In this document: positions 23,081 through 34,962 of the stretch, piece after piece
How positions within the stretch are numbered: the first letter of the stretch is position 1
Layout: each line of letters begins with the position of its first letter
NCBI GenBank assembly: GCA_038363925.1
Contig: JAQQWL010000013.1
Coordinates: 3,100,001 to 3,164,000 of the forward strand
DNA length: 64,000 bases
Reading direction: 5' to 3'
Origin: Apiospora phragmitis
Lineage: Eukaryota > Ascomycota > Sordariomycetes > Amphisphaeriales > Apiosporaceae
The notes under the pieces: model-generated
Told to the model about the DNA's origin: nothing
Seen by the model: only the letters and a program-made list of their open reading frames with translations
Database searches by the model: none
Translations under genes and position numbers: made by a program

Positions 23081-23816
23081 TGTTGTATGGTCTTGTGGGA
23101 TGGGAAAGTGTTGCGTGTGTGTATAGTGGGATGGAGATGTGGTGATGATGAGCCTACGCAGTCAAGACTTGGAGTAGGAGAAGAAAGCTGTGTTGTATGT
23201 TGTAAGGGGAACTGGATGTCCTTTTCTATTGCTGACGAAGGACCATGTATTACACTCGACCCGCCGAGTTCTTTAGAGACAGATGGCATGCCCGAGCAAG
23301 ATGAAGGGTGGATTATACGCGTAATGTATACAAAGTAAGTTCGCGATATTAAGGAAACACCAAGAGTATAATTCTAGAATCCACAGAATGTTGCTCGTGA
23401 CGAAGTAGTATAGAGAGAAACTTACGCAAGGGAGAAAGGCAAATGGAAAGGGTGTATCTAAGCGTTATTCTGCTGTCTGGCTCTTGATTGTCACTACATC
23501 TGCCAAGGTTATACCTAACTGCAATCCCTCCCTAACCCGCCGTGAGATACATGTAGCATATCGTGGCTAGAATGGCACCATCTGTGGCCAGTCGCTGTTC
23601 TTCGGGCGTCATATTAGGCCAAGATACCATCTAAACTTCACACGCCGACGGACATGAGGGCAGCGGACATATAAGGAGGGCAGGATTCATAGTAAATCTC
23701 CGTTGCAATATTAATCATTATGCGTCATTCCATGGGTATCAAATAGCGCAGCTACTATATAAGGCAATGCTAGATAAGTACACCACTGAGCGTCTAGTCT
23801 AAAGGGGGTCCTGACT
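23081..23816. other. Intergenic, no gene seen
   Basis: Promoter of the secreted protein gene and 3' flank of RAD18. No coding signal. Confidence 0.55.
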
Positions 23817-25223
23817 CTAACTCGGTTCGCCGGTCCCGTACAGCTGATAATACATTGCAGCGGTATCTATCACAGGCAATCCAGCCATAGGATTTGACCT
23901 ACCGGGCATAGACGGCGGTGTGTATTCGCGATTAGGGGGAGGGCCAGGAGGTTCAGATGCCGAGGACACATCTAGGGGAAGAGAATTCTGGTCGACATGC
24001 ATGTGCGATGGAGAAGAAGGAGAGGCCATGGATGTGGTAGAAGCGCCGGCGCTTTGCTGTTGTGGCGACATCTCGGTGGAAGCTTGTCCTTCGTTGGCCT
24101 TTTGCAAGGCTTGGGCCCTACTTTTGCGTGCGCTGGCGACAAGGTCTTGGAAGGAGGAGTCATGCTTTGCCGACCATGCGGCGTGGTCGAAGCCTTTGTC
24201 TTTGATCTGGGCCCCTTGGTGTATGGACCTCGATGACGTGGGCGCGCGTGATCCCAATGTCCTCTCCCAGACGTCGAGATCCTGGAGTAACTCGGACTTG
24301 CGCTTCGGATGCAGCGAGTCGCAGTTCGCGTTCCATATTGTGATCCATTCCTGGTGTCGCTTCTGGAGTATTTCCCGGCTGCCGTCTTTAGGTATGCCCA
24401 GGTCGGCGAGCTTCTTCCGGAGCTGGGCATCTTTCAGCATGGAGTAGCTGAGGGTGGGAAGTCGCTCGGGTTTTGGCGGGGCCGCCGGCCTTGAGAGGAC
24501 CTGGAAGCCATTTCGATGGCTACTGGATGTAGACTTTTGCTTTGGTGGTTGTTCTTGAGGAGTCCCAGGACAAGAGCTATCGAGATGCCGATCCACCTGT
24601 ACCTCCTTCATGCGTTCTAGGCAAATAGGGCATGCGACAAGCCCGTCGTTGTAGGTCTGGTCGGGAACTGAGTGTGACGACGGCATTGAGAAACTGGCCT
24701 CTTGTCGTGCCATCTCAGCCGTCAGCTCGGCGCCCCTTGTTTTGCTCCTCCTGGCCGAGCTCCGCAGGCGCTTAGCGGGCTGGTCTTCGGCAGCGTATTC
24801 TTTTCCTTCGTCTACATCCAGGGCGTGCTTGGGCGGCGGCGACGCCGACGATGCCGTTGTCGTCGTTGTTGCCACAGGAACTTCCACGGTCTCGACGAGC
24901 ACGGTCGGGGGCTTCCGGGCGAGGGCGAGGACGTCGTCGCGGGTCCGGACGAAGGCGAGGACGGCCTCCTCCATGGACCAGTTGCTGCGCAGCTTGGAGA
25001 GCTCCTGCGAGGAGCGACAGGCGGGGCACTTGCCGTCGTTTGCGAGGGCGCGGCGGATGCACATGGAGCAGAAGGTGTGGTTGCACGAGGTCAGCATCGG
25101 GGTGGCGTAGAAGTCCTTGCAGATCTGGCAGCGCAGGGCGGCTTCGACGGCGGCCAGGCCGGGGAGGGGCGTCGCGAGCCAGTCGGTCGAGTCGGCGATG
25201 TCGTCGAAGCCTTTGTCGGCCAT
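23817..25223 (-). CDS. RAD18: E3 ubiquitin ligase RAD18 (postreplication repair)
   Basis: RAD18 with RAD6 mono-ubiquitinates PCNA at stalled forks, opening damage tolerance; the Neurospora homologue is uvs-2. The 468-residue protein is unbroken. The RING finger spans residues about 32-70: CQICKDFYATPMLTSCNHTF, C-x2-C, then CPACR. The UBZ4 zinc finger is at about 200-220: CPICLERMKEVQVDRHLDSSC (C2HC). A SAP domain follows at about 260-300 (LPTLSYSMLKDAQLRKKL, GIPKDGSREIL). The C-terminal region is Ser/Pro-rich and probably disordered. No intron is seen. It is divergently arranged with the polymerase delta subunit gene, 681 bp between start codons, a shared promoter for two PCNA-linked factors. 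Confidence 0.95.
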   Translation of the reverse strand: MADKGFDDIADSTDWLATPLPGLAAVEAALRCQICKDFYATPMLTSCNHTFCSMCIRRALANDGKCPACRSSQELSKLRSNWSMEEAVLAFVRTRDDVLALARKPPTVLVETVEVPVATTTTTASSASPPPKHALDVDEGKEYAAEDQPAKRLRSSARRSKTRGAELTAEMARQEASFSMPSSHSVPDQTYNDGLVACPICLERMKEVQVDRHLDSSCPGTPQEQPPKQKSTSSSHRNGFQVLSRPAAPPKPERLPTLSYSMLKDAQLRKKLADLGIPKDGSREILQKRHQEWITIWNANCDSLHPKRKSELLQDLDVWERTLGSRAPTSSRSIHQGAQIKDKGFDHAAWSAKHDSSFQDLVASARKSRAQALQKANEGQASTEMSPQQQSAGASTTSMASPSSPSHMHVDQNSLPLDVSSASEPPGPPPNREYTPPSMPGRSNPMAGLPVIDTAAMYYQLYGTGEPS

Positions 25224-25904
25224 GGCGAAGGAACTGGGGCGGGCAGATGGGAGACGACGACGACGAGGTACACGCAGTTGTAGTGGGGGGAATGCGGAGG
25301 AGGATCAATCAATGTGTGATGACAGGATTGTTGCGGAAGTGGGAAAAAGCGGTCGGTCTAGTGGCGCAATTGCAACATGCTGGATTCTAGATGCTTTCTT
25401 TGTCTTTGAATGAACTGTGAATATCGAGGGCTTCTTGTCTGTCTGTATCCCTTGTCTTCCGCTTTCTATACCAGAGTTTGAAACGGTCGTCTACGCTGCT
25501 GCTGCTGGCAGTGAGATCATGGATCATGAAGGCCAAAGAAGACGCGACTGCCAATTAAGAAAACGCCTGTCGCTGCAAGCCCCACTAACGGACAAGTCCA
25601 GTGGCCAGTGGCCTGTCCTAAAAAGAAAGGCAGCAGCCATGACACCAAATCCGCCCGGACACTCCCCCGAAATCCAGCCTGGCCCGCACGTGAGATCGCG
25701 CCCGCGACGCGCTCTCAATCCAACCGTCCATCAAATCAATTAAACCCGGGCGTACTCCGTAGTACTATTAGTAACTGTTTCGTCCTATTCGACGGCATGA
25801 CTTGGAGTTGATTGAGAGAGAGCCAGCGACAACACGAGGCATCACTTTTCGACCATACAGGCAAACCCTCCTTCTTGATTGCGTGGCATTGATTTCGTAC
25901 CGCC
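25224..25904. promoter_or_regulatory. Divergent promoter shared by RAD18 and polymerase delta subunit 3
   Basis: The 681-bp region between the two start codons. Two ACGCG cores (25542-25546 and 25707-25711) resemble MluI cell-cycle box half-sites bound by MBF-type factors before S phase, and TACTCCGTA occurs at 25753-25761. Co-regulation is inferred only. Confidence 0.45.
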
Positions 25905-27465
25905 ATGGACGACTACAAGAACTTCTTGGCGCAGCAGATCCTCACCGAGGACAAGGTTGTGAGTGTGCTCCTGCGACTTACTGCCAACTATCATCGCGCG
26001 CAACCCAGCACTTGCTAACCTCCAACCAAGGTCACGTATCGGCTGCTGAGCCGCACTTTAAAGGTGCACGTCAATGCGGCCAAACAGTAAGATGCTCTCC
26101 ACCTATATCTACTTATAACCTTCATCACCACTAACTCCGATCTAGGATGCTGTATGACTTTCACAAGTCGCAAAATGCCAAAAATCCCGGCTCACTTCAT
26201 GCCACCTATCTGGTCTACGGCACACGGAAAGGCTCCGATGGGCAAGATAGCGATGTGGAGATGACCGACTCGGTTTCCGATAAGGACGAGACTTTCTCGG
26301 AAACAGTCCCTGTCAAGACACTCGCCCTCATCAGGAGGAGACGCTGCAAGGTAAGCTGGCAGTCATTCAAGGAACAGGTCCTGTTGATAATCTGATACTA
26401 ATATATTCCCGTAGAGACCCTGCAACAATATGAAGAAGTCACGTCTATTCATGTCTACAGCTTGGCGCCACATCCTATGAAGGACCTGCAATTCCTGTCA
26501 GATGCCGCCCAGCAGGTGGTCGACATGACCATTCAGGAAAACTTCTCCCTGGGTGCCCTCAAGACGTACGGTACAGTCACAAACCCCAACACGCGTAGGA
26601 GAGAGCGTCGTGCGGGTGCTCCTGCCCCCGCGCCTGCCAAGGCACAGCCAAAGCCCCAGGTGAAGCAGGAGACCAAACCAACTATCAAGGAGGAACCGAA
26701 GAAGGCCGCTGCGGCCAAAGATGCCAAGGACAGCAAGCCGGCTGCGAACACCACCGCGAAGAAGGTGGCAGCTAACTCGGCGCCGGCCTTGAAGCGACAG
26801 GGCTCTTCGGGCGGCATTGGCCAGATGTTTGCCAAACAGGCCAGCAAACCCAAGAAGCCCGCCCCCAAACCTGAGGTGTCCGCCCCGGCCTTATCGGATG
26901 AGGGCGAAGACGACTCGGAGCCTATGCCTGAAGCCAAGCAGGCCGAGGAGGACGGCAAGTCTAGGAGGGATCGACAGGCTGAGCTCCGCCGCATGATGGA
27001 TGAAAGCGATGAAGAGGAAGAGGAGTCCAAGTCGAAACCCGAGAGCCCTGCCGAGGAACCCATGGATGAGGACACGTCACCGCCCGAGGCCGAGGAGGCT
27101 AAGGTGGAGGAGGGGCCTGCCGAGGTTGTCGCTAGCAGCGGCGACGGCAGAAGGCGTGGCCGCCGACGGGTCACGAAGAAGAAGCAGATTATGGACGACC
27201 AGGGCTATCTTGGTAAGTGGCTACCAGTTTGACTGACGAACTGACACCCGGGAAAGGTTTTTTTTATGCATGCTAACAACGAATCGCTTCTACAGTCACC
27301 ATACAAGAGCCGGGCTGGGAGTCTTTCTCCGAGGAGGATGCACCCGCGCCCAAACCACAGAAAGCAAAGCCCGCGGCCGCCGACAAGGCAGCACCGGCGG
27401 CCAAGTCCAAGAAGGCGGCGTCCAAGGGCCAGGGGAACATCATGTCGTTCTTTGGCAAGAAATGA
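25905..27465 (+). CDS. cdc27: DNA polymerase delta subunit 3 (Cdc27/POLD3)
   Basis: Accessory subunit linking polymerase delta to PCNA in the nucleus. Exons: 25905-25958, 26031-26086, 26146-26350, 26415-27211, 27296-27465. It starts MDDYKNFLAQQILTEDKV; exon 2 gives VTYRLLSRTLKVHVNAAKQ and exon 3 begins MLYDFHK, matching the winged-helix N domain that binds the second subunit. ETLQQYEEVTSIHVYSLAP closes that domain. The middle is a long acidic/basic Lys- and Glu-rich disordered region. The last residues, QGNIMSFFGKK, form a canonical PIP box (Q-x2-h-x2-FF) for PCNA. Anomaly: one base is missing at about 26330-26333, before EETLQ; the exon otherwise joins well through the intron 26351-26414. 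An essential gene, so consensus error is likely. Confidence 0.9.
25959..26030 (+). other. Intron 1 of polymerase delta subunit 3 gene
   Basis: GTGAGT donor, TTGCTAACC branch site and AAG acceptor; keeps the frame. Confidence 0.88.
26087..26145 (+). other. Intron 2 of polymerase delta subunit 3 gene
   Basis: GTAAGA donor, ACTAAC branch site and TAG acceptor; rebuilds the Gln codon in AAKQMLYDF. Confidence 0.88.
27212..27295 (+). other. Last intron of polymerase delta subunit 3 gene
   Basis: GTAAGT donor, TGCTAAC branch site and ACAG acceptor. Splicing gives DDQGYLVTIQEPGWESFS and brings the PIP box in frame. Confidence 0.9.
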
Positions 27466-30400
27466 GGAGAACATGCCAACCAGCGGTTGCGGGCTTTGAA
27501 CGAAGCTACTTTTAGGGATACTAAATGTGAGGTATTGCAAGTCATGATATGATGTACACCAACTGCCGCGTAGTAGTTGTCATACCCCTTGTCTCACGGG
27601 TGTTTCGCCATAGTACCTAGATGCTAGCAACATGTGCGCATCTGGACAACTTGCAAGTGCGCAGCCCCTTATTACCTAGCTACCTCGATTGCCACGATTG
27701 CCATACGCCATCCATGACGACATCAAGTCCGACTGGGTTGCGCCTCTATCTGTCTCTTCTCCTTGATGATCTAATCTAATCCATCACATCACCAATATTG
27801 CGTGATCCCAACTTGCCACAGTTGAGCAATCTGTCCTCTTCAACAAAACCTCGGTCGGCCTCTGCTCCGTTTAGTGTGTGTGTGCGCGTGCGTGCTAGTG
27901 ATAGATGGACGCTCGGGGATAAAGCCCGGGTCCGAGTCCCTCGTACTCCGGTCATCCGCGGGCGATTCGGACAGTTTAATGGCGCGGCGCGTGTCCCAAA
28001 GAAGAGGCCAACAAAGTAAGCGGAGGAATCAAGAGTCCGGCCCATCGCGGCGCATTTTCGTAGCACATGACGATTACGTTGCATCCGTCCATCCATCCAA
28101 TTTACTCGATGTAGTACTTACACACATCCATGCCGTTGCTGCAGGGCGTACAGACACATGCACATGCACGCGAGCGCAAATCCCCCACGCGCTTTTATTG
28201 GCATCATCATCACGGCTGCCAACTTGGGTCTTTTGGTCTTGCGTACATACAGTACAGTACAGACGTCGCATGCGCATGTTATTAGCCTGATGTTGCTGGA
28301 TCGCACGAATTCACAGGCTCGCAGGTTCACGAAATCAATGCGCACCTGTTTGCCCACCTAAAAAAAAAAGCTAGGGGGGAAAAGCAGTGTTCGATCTTCA
28401 ACAAGTAAAAGCGATATCCATTTTGTTTCGTCGCCATGGCCCCTCTCAGATCGAAAAAAAAAGAAAAGAAGACCCCTAAATTGAGGGCTTGATGCTGGCA
28501 TTACCCGGACGTTTTCCTTCCATTCTTCTAGAAGAAAACTTGCGTAGAGGAAGGGTGAGCCCTGCCGGCGCATGGTTACAGCAATTTTCCAGGGCGCTGG
28601 AATCGCAAGAAAACGAGACCGGCCACCCCTGCAGGTGCTGCAGCGAGGGCCGGGAAACCTTTTTCACACACACTGTGCTCTGAATAGAGACAGGTTTATC
28701 TCCATCGGATGGGTCCCCCGTTTTCTTCCTGGCCAATACGATTGATCAATTGACATGGATGGACGAGTCGCATTGTCTCCATGCTGCCATGCAAGCTACC
28801 TTGTTTGCTTGCACGTACGGAGCATACATATAAAATAATCTCATCACGAAGTTGGCGCAAGTTGGCAACGGCAGCAGCAGCTTTGCGGATCTGTTTGTTA
28901 CCAAGCAGCCAGCAGCTGGAGCTCATGTACAATGACAGATGCAGACTTGCAATGTTCCTAGGTAACCTCGGGAGGTAACCTGAAAACGAGGCACCAGGCA
29001 GCCCTGTGAGGACGCAGGCAGTTTGTCGCGTGCGTGCGTGCGTGCAGCATGGACCGACTGGGCTGCTGGGATACTGCTCCGGCTCATAGCTGCGTTTGCT
29101 GGGAGCTTGAGAGCTGGGGGGTTTCCGACTTCACCCACAGGCGCGCGAGGTACAAAGCCGACTGAGAGCTCCCTCCGAGAGGTACATCCAACGATAGCCC
29201 CAGAGTAAGGTCTGCGGAGCCAATGGATGTCGTCAATTCAAGCAGGGGTCACCTTGCCCTGGTCTCCCGCGCACTCTCTCCACATCGACCAAGACCACGC
29301 TAGCCTTGCTCATTTTTTTCTCGCTCTCCTCATCCTGCCTGTGATGAATGACAAATTGACAGATGGTACGTCCGATACTGCCGAGGCGAGTTGCAGTGCA
29401 GGCTGTTTGCCGGTTCTCTCCAGTCTCAGTTCAAGGCTGCCGTGATCATGAAGGGTGGTTGGTAATTTTCTTCGTAAGCTACACACAATTGTTAGTTTTG
29501 AAGAGCATATGATATGATGCATTCCGATGCCAACCGGGTACTGACGTACTTACTACGGCACCTCGGACAATTCAGGGTCAATGACACAAAGTCAGAAACG
29601 TGTAGACAGTTAAGAATATCGTCGATGCGTCAATGAGGCTTAGGTATCGCCTCGTGGGGGGGGGGGGGGGCAAACCATCTGTCGAGCCCTGGTTTCCAAC
29701 GGCGCCTGGCTGTCCCCTTGAGCTAGAGCTGTTGAGCTGGTCCTGCTCGACCTCTCGCAGCTGAAAGAGATGCGAAAGCCGAGCCGAAGTGCGGGCTTTT
29801 CCCTCCCTTCAGCTATCCATGACATGTATATGCATGGCCGGTGGAACGGGTTACGGACGTCAACGAATTGGACGAACACCAATTGAATGATTATCGGGAC
29901 GAACCCTCCTCGAGTTTGGTCTCGTTTGGTAGGCCATGCTTTCTACGGTTTGCTAGCAATAATACGGTGTATTAGAAATGACGATTGTGGCCGATATCAG
30001 CATCGAAGATCGGAAACAGCAAAAAGTGCATTTGGTCAATTGACTCGGCGTCGAGAAAATGTCGGGTGCAGTGTCTCGTCGCTTGACTGGCCTGAGTCAC
30101 TTTTTTTGTGGAAGCTCCCGGGAATCAGGATCTAGCGAAGGTTAACCTAATGAGATGGGGGTTTGATGGGGTTTTTAGTGTGCGAAAACCAGTCTGCCAG
30201 TGAAGACGAATCTTAAGGGAGGAGGTAAAAGTCCCAAACCCCCACTGTACAAGTACCGCTGCCAGCTGTGGTCAATTAAACAGTCCACCGAAGTAAGTCG
30301 TGAATTGTTGAAGCAGCTGCAGAACAGCGAACCGCGAGCGAGCAAGAGGGCTCGAAATGCCCACTGCCACCAGCTTTGTTGGGTTTAGATGAGGCTAGGG

Positions 30401-31362
30401 AAGGTAGCGACAGCCACCACTTGATCCGTGGGAGCCAGTAGGATCGCTGCCATGCCCCGACTTTCTTCCCCTGCCCCCCCCACTCCCCCAGTAAAAAAAG
30501 TAAAGATGGACGATAATGACACGGGCAGCTAAAACGCCTGTACTTTTCTGAAAGCTCCGGGGGACGGACTGGACACACTGGAGACATGGAGAGAGACAAG
30601 AGAAAAAAAAAATTGTGCTGCTCACGGATGAGAGAGTTGGATCCAAGCAAGCACTGTAGAGTGTCTGCCGGGTCGGTGTCTAGGTATCAAATCGATCAGA
30701 TCAATCAACCAGGCACTCACACATACCCAAAAAGTCCATATCCATCGGATACATTCATTTGAACCACACACACCCTCCTCGGATCCTGCATTCTGACTCT
30801 CTTCTCTCTCTCTCTCTCTCTTTCTTTTTTCCCATCCTCACCCAAACCACCCCCAATAACCTAATTCCCCTCCATAGGAAAGCGCGTTTGTTTGGCGGCT
30901 GCTGTGCTGTCAAATGAACCTGCAAATAGCCTTTTCACCTTTTTCCCATGTAAGTCAATCATTTGTTTCTGCTATTCTTCTACTGCCGGAGCCCGGAGTG
31001 AGCGAGTGGTCGAAGTGAGAGAGTTGTGTTCAACAAAAAACGCCACGGCCAGTGAGCGCAGCCCGCATCTTTTATGCTGGGTTTCGAGTCACTCGGCTCG
31101 AAAGATGGTCGAACCACCCTGCCCGCCGGATCGTGTATTTGGTCGCGTGGGGTCCCCCATCTGGGATGAAATGTCATGTCATTTTCAGACACTACTCTAT
31201 TCATTCCATGCCATACCATGGCATAACCTGGCACATCAGGCCGTTTGCTTCGGGCCTTCCCTTTGCGCTCTGCCTTGCTCAGCTTTGCGCAGTTCCCAAC
31301 TTTGGAGATCGTGTACTGACGTTGGCGATGCATAGTCTTCCCCCCCTCCTGGTGTCTTCTAA
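27466..31362. other. Longest gene-free stretch, 3.9 kb
   Basis: Between polymerase delta subunit 3 and the PPR gene, both on the plus strand. No coding signal recognised in either strand. It holds a poly-G tract at about 29657-29670, a CT-rich tract at 30796-30837 and a 7-bp inverted repeat (ATGCCAT-ACC-ATGGCAT) near 31209. It probably includes a long 5' UTR or promoter of the PPR gene; an unannotated RNA gene cannot be excluded. Confidence 0.5.
30796..30837 (+). promoter_or_regulatory. CT-rich tract upstream of PPR gene
   Basis: A pure TC microsatellite followed by T-rich sequence, about 530 bp before the likely ATG. Pyrimidine tracts commonly precede transcription starts in filamentous fungi. 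Confidence 0.4.
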
Positions 31363-34300
31363 ATGCCCATCTACTCGTCCTTGTACTCGAACTTCATCCG
31401 TCAAGGATTAACAAAGTCCCTCACCCACGGCTACGCGCAATCCGTCGTAGCTGCCACCCACCCCCATGTTCTAAACTCCCAGAACCGCTCCTCCTTCTCC
31501 CGGCGTAGCAGCCAGCGCGTTGGAGGGCGCCTCGCCGGTCTCCAGCTCCAAACTGCCTTCCACAATGCCGCCTCCACCTCGTCTTCGGCACCCGCGCTCC
31601 CCTCGAGCCCCGTCACGAGCGACGTGTCAGCCATGGAAACCTAGACGCCTACTTCGAGGCGCTACAGCAGAAGCAGGAGAAGCAAGCAGAGGCGCGGGCC
31701 GCCGGCCAGGAGGAAGAAGACCTCGAGAAGGAATGGATCCAGTTCCAGTTCCCCCAGCCTATTGAGTGGAAGCCCAGCGCCTCCTCGGTGCTGGTCGAGG
31801 CCGGGCCCGAGTCCGAGTCCGCGGCCGTCGACGCCGAGATCGAGGCCATCGAAGCTGCCAGAAATGGAGCCGACGATGCCCCCGTCGCCGTCGATGCCGT
31901 GTCCGCTTTGGCCCACATCAATGCCGCCCTCGAGAAGGAGATCGAGTCGCGCAATCTGCTGGAAGCTCTGGAGGAAAACACAACCTCGCCGGTCCTAGCC
32001 AGCGGAGGCCAAAGCCGGGCCTTGAGCCCCGTTCTCGGGCAGTCGAGATCCGCCAGCCCTCTCAGCATCGCCCGCAGCGCTACCCCGCCCGTGGACCCCC
32101 AGTCTCAGACCTACGCCGACCATCTCGCCAAGCTCACCCAAGATGGCCGCTTCGCTGAGATCCCGGCCGTGTTCGAGGCCATGCTGGTCGCCAATGTCAA
32201 GCCCATTGCCGGTGCCTACAACGCTCTGCTGGTCGCCGCCATCAACATCCCCAATGAGAAGTCCCAGATTGTATCCAAGGCCCTGGACATCTACACCGAC
32301 ATGATGCGACGCAAGGTGTTGCCCGATGGCGAGACCTACAACATCCTGGTGGGCCTGCTTGCGGCGCGTTCTCTCGAGGTTTCCAGCCTCAAGACGTCGT
32401 TCGAGTCCAAGCTGGCTCGCTTTGGTGGCATGGACGAGCCTGGCAAGTTCATGTTCGCCTCGAGCGAACTGGACTACGCCATCCTTTCGGCCGACGATCG
32501 CCTCGACTTGGCCTTGAGTTTGTTCAACTCGTCCGTCGAGTTCCGCAAGGCCAACTACTCGTCCGAGACCTACCACCAGCTCATCACGGCTTGTGCTGGC
32601 TCAGGCCGCGTCCCCGAGATGCTCCGCCTGTTCGAGCACATGGAACTGAGCGGTGCTGTGCCCTTTGCTGCGACCTTCCCTGCCATGATCACGGCGTTCT
32701 CCAACGTCGGCGATTTGGCCAGTGCAGTTGAGTGCTACAACGAGTACAAGGAGCTGGCCGTAGCGCACGATAACGGCCAGTACACGCTCAGCGATCGTCT
32801 CGACTCCGAGGTCTATGCCTCCGTCATCAACGCTTATGTGGTTTCCGACCGTTTCGAGGGAGCCATGCAGTTCTACCAGAAAATCATCCAGGAGTACGAC
32901 GTCCGAGCTGTCGACATCAAGGACGCCATCATCCGCGGAGGGTTTGTGAAGGCCTTCACCACCCGTGGCATCTACGACGAGGCCTTGAGGTGGGCGCAGA
33001 GTGTAGAGGACGAGACACGGATGGCCACCATGGCCGATGTTGCCACCAAGGCTGCTGATGCGGGTGATGCCCACACTGCGGTGGCTGCGTTCTCTCACAT
33101 GGCACCTGAATACAAGAATATTGCCACTCCGGCCATGGCTCTTTTGGCTCTTTGCGTGCGACAGACTGACGTGGCGGCCGCCACACAATACTGGCAAATC
33201 CTCAGCAACCCCGAGTTGGAAGCTACATCGGCATTCATTGAACCAACCACCATGTACGCTGTTGCCCTGATTGGATCCGGCCTTGTTGCTGAAGGTTTGA
33301 CCGAGTCCGAGATCATGTTCCAGCGCATCCGCGCTACCGGCATCGAGACCCGGCCACACCTAGCTGAGGAGATTGAGGAAGGTATTGAGTTCATCTCGAA
33401 GTTCATGTCTGCTCGCAACATCGAGGACCCGCGTGTTGCGTCACCCCTCAGCTTCGTGCCTCCAACATTCTCTACGTCAACCTTCCAATCCACACCGACT
33501 GTCTCGAGTTTCGAGGACAACTTTGACCCTTATGCCCACAACACCGATTTCAAGGGCTCTTCCATCATTTCGGATGAGCTCGAGGGTGCCCACGGACGCA
33601 AGGGTCCCAGACTGAACGAGGCCTTGACCCGGTTCCGCAACATGCGCCGCGCCGGTCGTCACCCCCGTTACATCACCTACGCCAAGATGATCTCGGCTGC
33701 TGCGCGTGAGAGCAAGATGAACCTGTGCCACGACATCCTCGCCATGGCACGGACCGATATCCCTCTCCTCGCCCAGTACGCTGTTGTCCGTTACGGCTGG
33801 TCTTCGATCCTGGATGCTATGGTTGGTGCCTGCCTCACCCTCGGCGATCGGGTTCTGGCCGAGCAGTACCATCTGGAGCTTCTCCAAATGGGCGCTGCGC
33901 CTTCTGCCAACACATTCGGTCTCTACATCACGACCTTGAAGGAGTCGACCAAGACTTTCGACGAGGCAACCGAGGCTGTCAAGATCTTCCACAGAGCCAA
34001 GGCCGAGGGTGTTGAACCCTCCAGCTTCCTGTACAACGCCTTGATTGGCAAGCTCGGCAAGGCTCGACGTATCGATGACTGCCTGTTCTATTTTGCCGAG
34101 ATGCGTGCCCTTGGCATCAAGCCCACCAGCGTCACGTACGGCACTGTTGTCAACGCTCTATGCCGCGTCAGCGATGAGAAGTTTGCGGAAGAGCTGTTCG
34201 ATGAGATGGAAGCTATGCCCAACTACAAGGCTCGCCCCGCCCCCTACAACAGCATGATGCAATTCTTCCTGACTACCAAGCGCGACAAGTCCAAGGTTTT

Positions 34301-34962
34301 GGCCTACTACGACCGGATGAAGGCCCGTGGCATCCCCTACGGCTCACACCTACAAGCTGCTGGTGGATACCCACGCCACCCTGGAGCCTGTCAACATGAC
34401 GGCCGCGGAGGCTGTGCTCGACATGGTTCGTGCCTCTGGCCGACGTCCCGAACCTGTCCACTACGCCTCTCTGATCCATGCTCGCGGCTGTGTGTTGCAT
34501 GATCTGGAAGGTGCCAAGAAGATCTTCGACTCGGTCATGAAAGACGCGACTGTCGCCGCGAACCCGTGCCTGTTCCAGGCTTTGTTCGAGGCCATGGTCG
34601 CCAACCACCATGTCGCGGACACGGAGCCCGTCGTCACCGAGATGCGTCAGCGCCGCGTCGAGCTCACCCCTTACATCGCCAACACGCTGATCCACGGGTG
34701 GGCGGCCGAGAAGCAGATCGACAAGGCCAAGAATGTGTACAACAGCGTCAGCCGCGAGAAGCGGGAGCCGAGCACGTACGAGGCCATGACGCGTGCTTTC
34801 CTTGCTGTCGAGGAGCGGGAGCAAGCCAAGAGCGTCGTCAGCGAGATGCTGTCTCGCGGCTATCCCAGCGCCGTGGTCAACAAGGTGCTCGAGCTCCTCG
34901 GTGGCGGCAATGGGGAAGAAGCTGCTGCTACTAGTGCTACTACTATTGCTGCTACTGCATAA
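31363..34962 (+). CDS. Mitochondrial pentatricopeptide-repeat (PPR) protein
   Basis: Large RNA-binding helical-repeat protein, about 1,200 residues, probably acting in mitochondrial RNA maturation or translation. It starts MPIYSSLYSNFIRQGLTKS; the first 100 residues are rich in Ser/Arg/Ala with few acids, a mitochondrial presequence pattern. Repeats are visible throughout, for example GETYNILVGLLAARS, SSFLYNALIGKLGKARRID, TSVTYGTVVNALCRVSDEKF and PYIANTLIHGWAAEKQID. Two one-base losses split it: at GG 31635-31636 (SAMGNLDAYFEALQQKQ expected; the raw frame ends at a TAG) and in the C run 34335-34338 (RGIPPTAHTYKLLVD expected). The last piece stops at 34960-34962. I cannot assign a specific Neurospora orthologue. 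An upstream exon is possible but not supported. Confidence 0.82.
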
